Origin: an uncultured Lautropia sp.
Lineage (GTDB): Bacteria > Pseudomonadota > Gammaproteobacteria > Burkholderiales > Burkholderiaceae_E
NCBI GenBank assembly: GCA_938046755.1
Contig: CALIXC010000172.1
Location: forward strand, 1-7,963
Length of the DNA: 7,963 bases
Direction of reading: 5' to 3'
Shown: positions 5,344 to 7,963 of the stretch, one piece after another
Layout of the letters: each line of letters opens with the position of its first letter
How positions within the stretch are numbered: the first letter of the stretch is position 1
Made by a program: the position numbers and the translations under genes
Notes under the pieces: model-generated
Database searches by the model: none
What the model saw: only the letters and a program-made list of their open reading frames with translations
What the model was told of the DNA's origin: nothing

Positions 5344-7963
5344 GTACGCCCCCTCTCGACATCAAGGTCGACGAAGCACTGCACAACCGCCTGAAGAACA
5401 TTGCTGACCGCAACAACCGCAGTCTTCAATGGTTGACCCGACAGGCGCTGGTCAGCTATCTGGAAGCCATCGAACGCGGTCAGGAGCCGCCCGACCAGCT
5501 GCCCTCCCCCCGCGCCGATGCGCCCGAGCTTCCCCAAGGCGGCAGCGGCCAGCCCTCGGCGCCCTTCGTGGCCTTCGCTCAGCAAGTGTCGCCGCAGACC
5601 CCGCGCCGCGCCGCCATCACGGCCGCCTGGCGCCGCCCCGAACCCGAATGTGTCACCTGGCTTCTGGCCCAGACCAAGGACTCCCCGCTGACCGACCCCG
5701 GCTTCCAGGTGCGGGTGCACAAACTGGCCCGTCGCCTCAGCGAGGAACTGCGTGCCCGGCCGCGCGCCGGCGGCGTCGAGGCGCTGATCCAGGAATTCGC
5801 GCTCTCCAGCCAGGAAGGCGTAGCACTGATGTGCCTGGCCGAGGCGCTGCTGCGCATTCCCGACAGCGAAACACGCGATGCGCTCATCCGTGACAAGATC
5901 GGCCATGGCGACTGGAAGGCCCACGTGGGCCAGTCCCCGTCCATCTTCGTCAATGCCGCCACCTGGGGCCTGGTCATCACCGGCCGGCTGGTGGGCACCA
6001 ACAGCGAGAACAAGCTGGCCTCGGCGCTCACCCGCGTCCTCAAGCAGGGCGGCGAGCCGCTGGTGCGCAAGAGCGTGGACCTGGGCATGCGGATGATGGG
6101 CGAGCAGTTCGTCACCGGCGAGACCATCGAGGAAGCGCTGGCCAACGCCCGCAAGTACGAAGCCAAGGGGTTCCGCTACTCCTACGACATGCTGGGCGAG
6201 GCCGCCACCACCGAAGCCGACGCCCAGGCCTACATGGCCTCTTACGAGATGGCCATCCACGCCATCGGCAAGGCCTCGGCCGGCCGTGGCATCTACGAGG
6301 GCCCCGGCATCTCCATCAAGCTCTCGGCCCTGCACCCGCGCTACAGCCGCGCCCAGGTCGATCGCGTTCAGGCCGAGCTGCTGCCCCGCGTGCGCCAGCT
6401 GGCCCTGCTCTGCCGCCAGTACGACATCCCGCTCAACATCGACGCCGAGGAGACCGACCGGCTGGAGATCTCGCTGGACCTGCTGGAGTCGCTGTGCTTT
6501 GACCCGGCGCTGGCCGGCTGGAACGGCATCGGCTTCGTGATCCAGGCCTACCAGAAGCGCTGCCCGTATGTCATCGACTACGTGATCGACCTTGCCCGCC
6601 GCAGCCACCACCGGCTGATGATCCGCCTGGTCAAGGGCGCCTACTGGGACAGCGAGGTCAAGCGCGCCCAGCTCGACGGCATGGACGGCTACCCGGTCTA
6701 CACCCGCAAGGTGCACACCGACGTGTCGTACCAGGTCTGCGCCCGGAAGCTGCTGGATGCCCCGGACGCCATCTACCCGCAGTTCGCCACCCACAACGCC
6801 CAGACGCTGGCCACCATCTACGAGCTGGCCGGCCAGAACTACTACCCGGGCCAGTACGAATTCCAGTGCCTGCACGGCATGGGCGAACCGCTCTACGAGC
6901 AGGTCACCAAGCCCGTCTCCGAAGGCGGCCTGGGCCGGCCGTGCCGCGTCTACGCCCCGGTGGGCACCTACGAGACGCTGCTGGCCTACCTGGTGCGGCG
7001 CCTGCTGGAAAACGGCGCCAACACCTCCTTCGTCAACCGCGTCAGCGATCCGTCGCTGCCGATCGACCAGCTGATCACCAACCCGATCGAGGAAGCGGCC
7101 TCCATCTCGCCGGTGGGCGCCCCGCACGACCGCATCCCGCTGCCGGTCGACCTGTACGCCACCGAAGTCTTCGGCAAGCGCACCAACTCCTCGGGCATCG
7201 ACCTGGCCAACGAGCAGCAGCTGGCCACCCTGTCGGCAGGCCTGCTGGCCAGCACGAAGCAGGCTTGGCTGGCCCAGCCCGGCAACCGCCCGGCACCCGC
7301 CACCGGCAAGGGCGCCAAGCTGCCCGAGGATGCCAAGCCCGTGCTGAACCCGGCCGATCACCAGGACGTGGTGGGCCACGTGGTGGAAGCCACGCCGGCC
7401 GACATCGAGGCTGCGCTGAAGACGGCCGAAGCCGCCGCGAAGACCTGGAAGGACGTGTCCCCGGCTGACCGCGCCGCCTGCCTGCAGCGCGCCGCCCAGC
7501 TGATGGAGGACCGCATGGCGATCCTGATGGGTCTGGTGATCCGCGAGGCCGGCAAGTCGCTGCCCAACGCCATCGCCGAGATCCGCGAGGCCGTGGACTT
7601 CCTGCGCTACTACGCCAACCAGGTGACGGCCGAGTTCCGGAACGACACCCACCGGCCGCTGGGTCCGGTGCTGTGCATCAGCCCCTGGAACTTCCCGCTG
7701 GCCATCTTCACCGGCGAAGTGGTGGCTGCATTGGCTGCCGGCAACACCGTGGTGGCCAAACCCGCCGAACAAACCAGCCTGATCGCCTACCGCGCCGTGC
7801 AGCTGATGCACGAAGCCGGTATTCCGCGCAACGTGCTGCAGCTTGTGCTCGGCGCGGGCGATGTGGGTGCCGCCCTCACGCAAGACGAACGCATCAACGG
7901 CGTGGTGTTCACAGGCTCCACCGAAGTGGCCCGCCTCATCAACCAATCGCTCGCCCGCCGCAG
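5340..7963 (+). CDS. putA: Bifunctional proline dehydrogenase / delta-1-pyrroline-5-carboxylate dehydrogenase, with DNA-binding domain (partial, 3' end outside window)
   Basis: PutA oxidises proline to glutamate in two steps, using FAD then NAD+. About 874 codons are visible from GTG 5340. Residues 7-42 (starting LDIKVDEALHNRL) match the ribbon-helix-helix domain of repressor-type PutA, so it should be trifunctional. The proline dehydrogenase barrel is complete: IKLSALHPRY with Lys327, DAEE with Asp368, RLVKGAYWD with Arg429 and Tyr435, FATHNAQ with His485, FQCLHGMGEPLYEQV, and the substrate-binding pair Arg553-Arg554. All sit two residues below E. coli numbering. The aldehyde dehydrogenase domain starts near 666 with PWNF (Asn784, oxyanion-hole position), AKPAE (Lys807, Glu810) and FTGSTEVA (857-864). 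The catalytic Glu and Cys lie beyond the window. It is divergent from pldA and may be autoregulated. Confidence 0.97.
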   Translation, partial: MSTPPLDIKVDEALHNRLKNIADRNNRSLQWLTRQALVSYLEAIERGQEPPDQLPSPRADAPELPQGGSGQPSAPFVAFAQQVSPQTPRRAAITAAWRRPEPECVTWLLAQTKDSPLTDPGFQVRVHKLARRLSEELRARPRAGGVEALIQEFALSSQEGVALMCLAEALLRIPDSETRDALIRDKIGHGDWKAHVGQSPSIFVNAATWGLVITGRLVGTNSENKLASALTRVLKQGGEPLVRKSVDLGMRMMGEQFVTGETIEEALANARKYEAKGFRYSYDMLGEAATTEADAQAYMASYEMAIHAIGKASAGRGIYEGPGISIKLSALHPRYSRAQVDRVQAELLPRVRQLALLCRQYDIPLNIDAEETDRLEISLDLLESLCFDPALAGWNGIGFVIQAYQKRCPYVIDYVIDLARRSHHRLMIRLVKGAYWDSEVKRAQLDGMDGYPVYTRKVHTDVSYQVCARKLLDAPDAIYPQFATHNAQTLATIYELAGQNYYPGQYEFQCLHGMGEPLYEQVTKPVSEGGLGRPCRVYAPVGTYETLLAYLVRRLLENGANTSFVNRVSDPSLPIDQLITNPIEEAASISPVGAPHDRIPLPVDLYATEVFGKRTNSSGIDLANEQQLATLSAGLLASTKQAWLAQPGNRPAPATGKGAKLPEDAKPVLNPADHQDVVGHVVEATPADIEAALKTAEAAAKTWKDVSPADRAACLQRAAQLMEDRMAILMGLVIREAGKSLPNAIAEIREAVDFLRYYANQVTAEFRNDTHRPLGPVLCISPWNFPLAIFTGEVVAALAAGNTVVAKPAEQTSLIAYRAVQLMHEAGIPRNVLQLVLGAGDVGAALTQDERINGVVFTGSTEVARLINQSLARR

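Noticed and set aside
5054..5416. N-terminal extension of pldA to 5416
   Set aside because: The extra 121 residues look non-coding, would overlap the putA start, and would bury the clear signal peptide beginning at 5053.
4866..7946. A 1026-codon open frame on the minus strand opposite putA and running into pldA
   Set aside because: The opposite strand encodes PutA with catalytic residues in place, and the frame also overlaps the true start of pldA on its own strand. Its translation is rich in Gly, Val, Ala, His and Gln, typical of antisense of GC-rich coding DNA, and matches no family I know.

Overview
The window is GC-rich throughout and has the gene content and protein sequence character of a betaproteobacterium, most likely in the order Burkholderiales. 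A Lautropia-like genus is only a guess. It holds six protein genes and two copies of a short palindromic repeat. No RNA gene, CRISPR array, phage gene or transposase was seen.

Positions 1-3296 carry a tightly spaced minus-strand set that is probably one operon. In transcription order it is lemA (2628-3296, LemA lipoprotein), a membrane-anchored TPM-domain protein of the YgcG type (1533-2540), a second soluble TPM-domain protein (977-1495) and an exported DUF3108 protein (80-946). The gaps are 87, 37 and 30 bases. LemA next to TPM-domain proteins is a common proteobacterial cell-envelope pairing whose biochemical role is poorly known.

Positions 3297-3612 are intergenic. The lemA leader lies here, with two perfect small inverted repeats (3352-3408). 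A 158-base imperfect palindrome (3449-3606) has 16-base terminal inverted repeats and a perfect 12-bp hairpin at its centre. The right half of a second copy opens the window (1-93), ending in the last codons of the DUF3108 gene. Both copies sit exactly at the 3' end of a minus-strand gene. They look like a miniature inverted-repeat (MITE-type) element.

Positions 3611-5053 encode outer-membrane phospholipase A (pldA, minus strand). The catalytic His-Ser-Asn and calcium-site residues are all present, with an unusually long N-terminal region ahead of the barrel.

Positions 5054-5339 are a divergent control region. It has an AT-rich core with a perfect 10-bp inverted repeat whose arms are two helical turns apart, overlapping a candidate pldA promoter.

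From 5340 to the window end runs putA on the plus strand, a proline catabolism enzyme with an N-terminal ribbon-helix-helix DNA-binding domain, a complete proline dehydrogenase domain and the first part of the aldehyde dehydrogenase domain. It continues past the window. Because it carries its own repressor domain, it may regulate the divergent region, although no exact copy of the E. coli PutA operator core was found.

No wholly new multi-gene system is visible. The strongest candidate for something undescribed is the palindromic repeat element and its position at gene ends.
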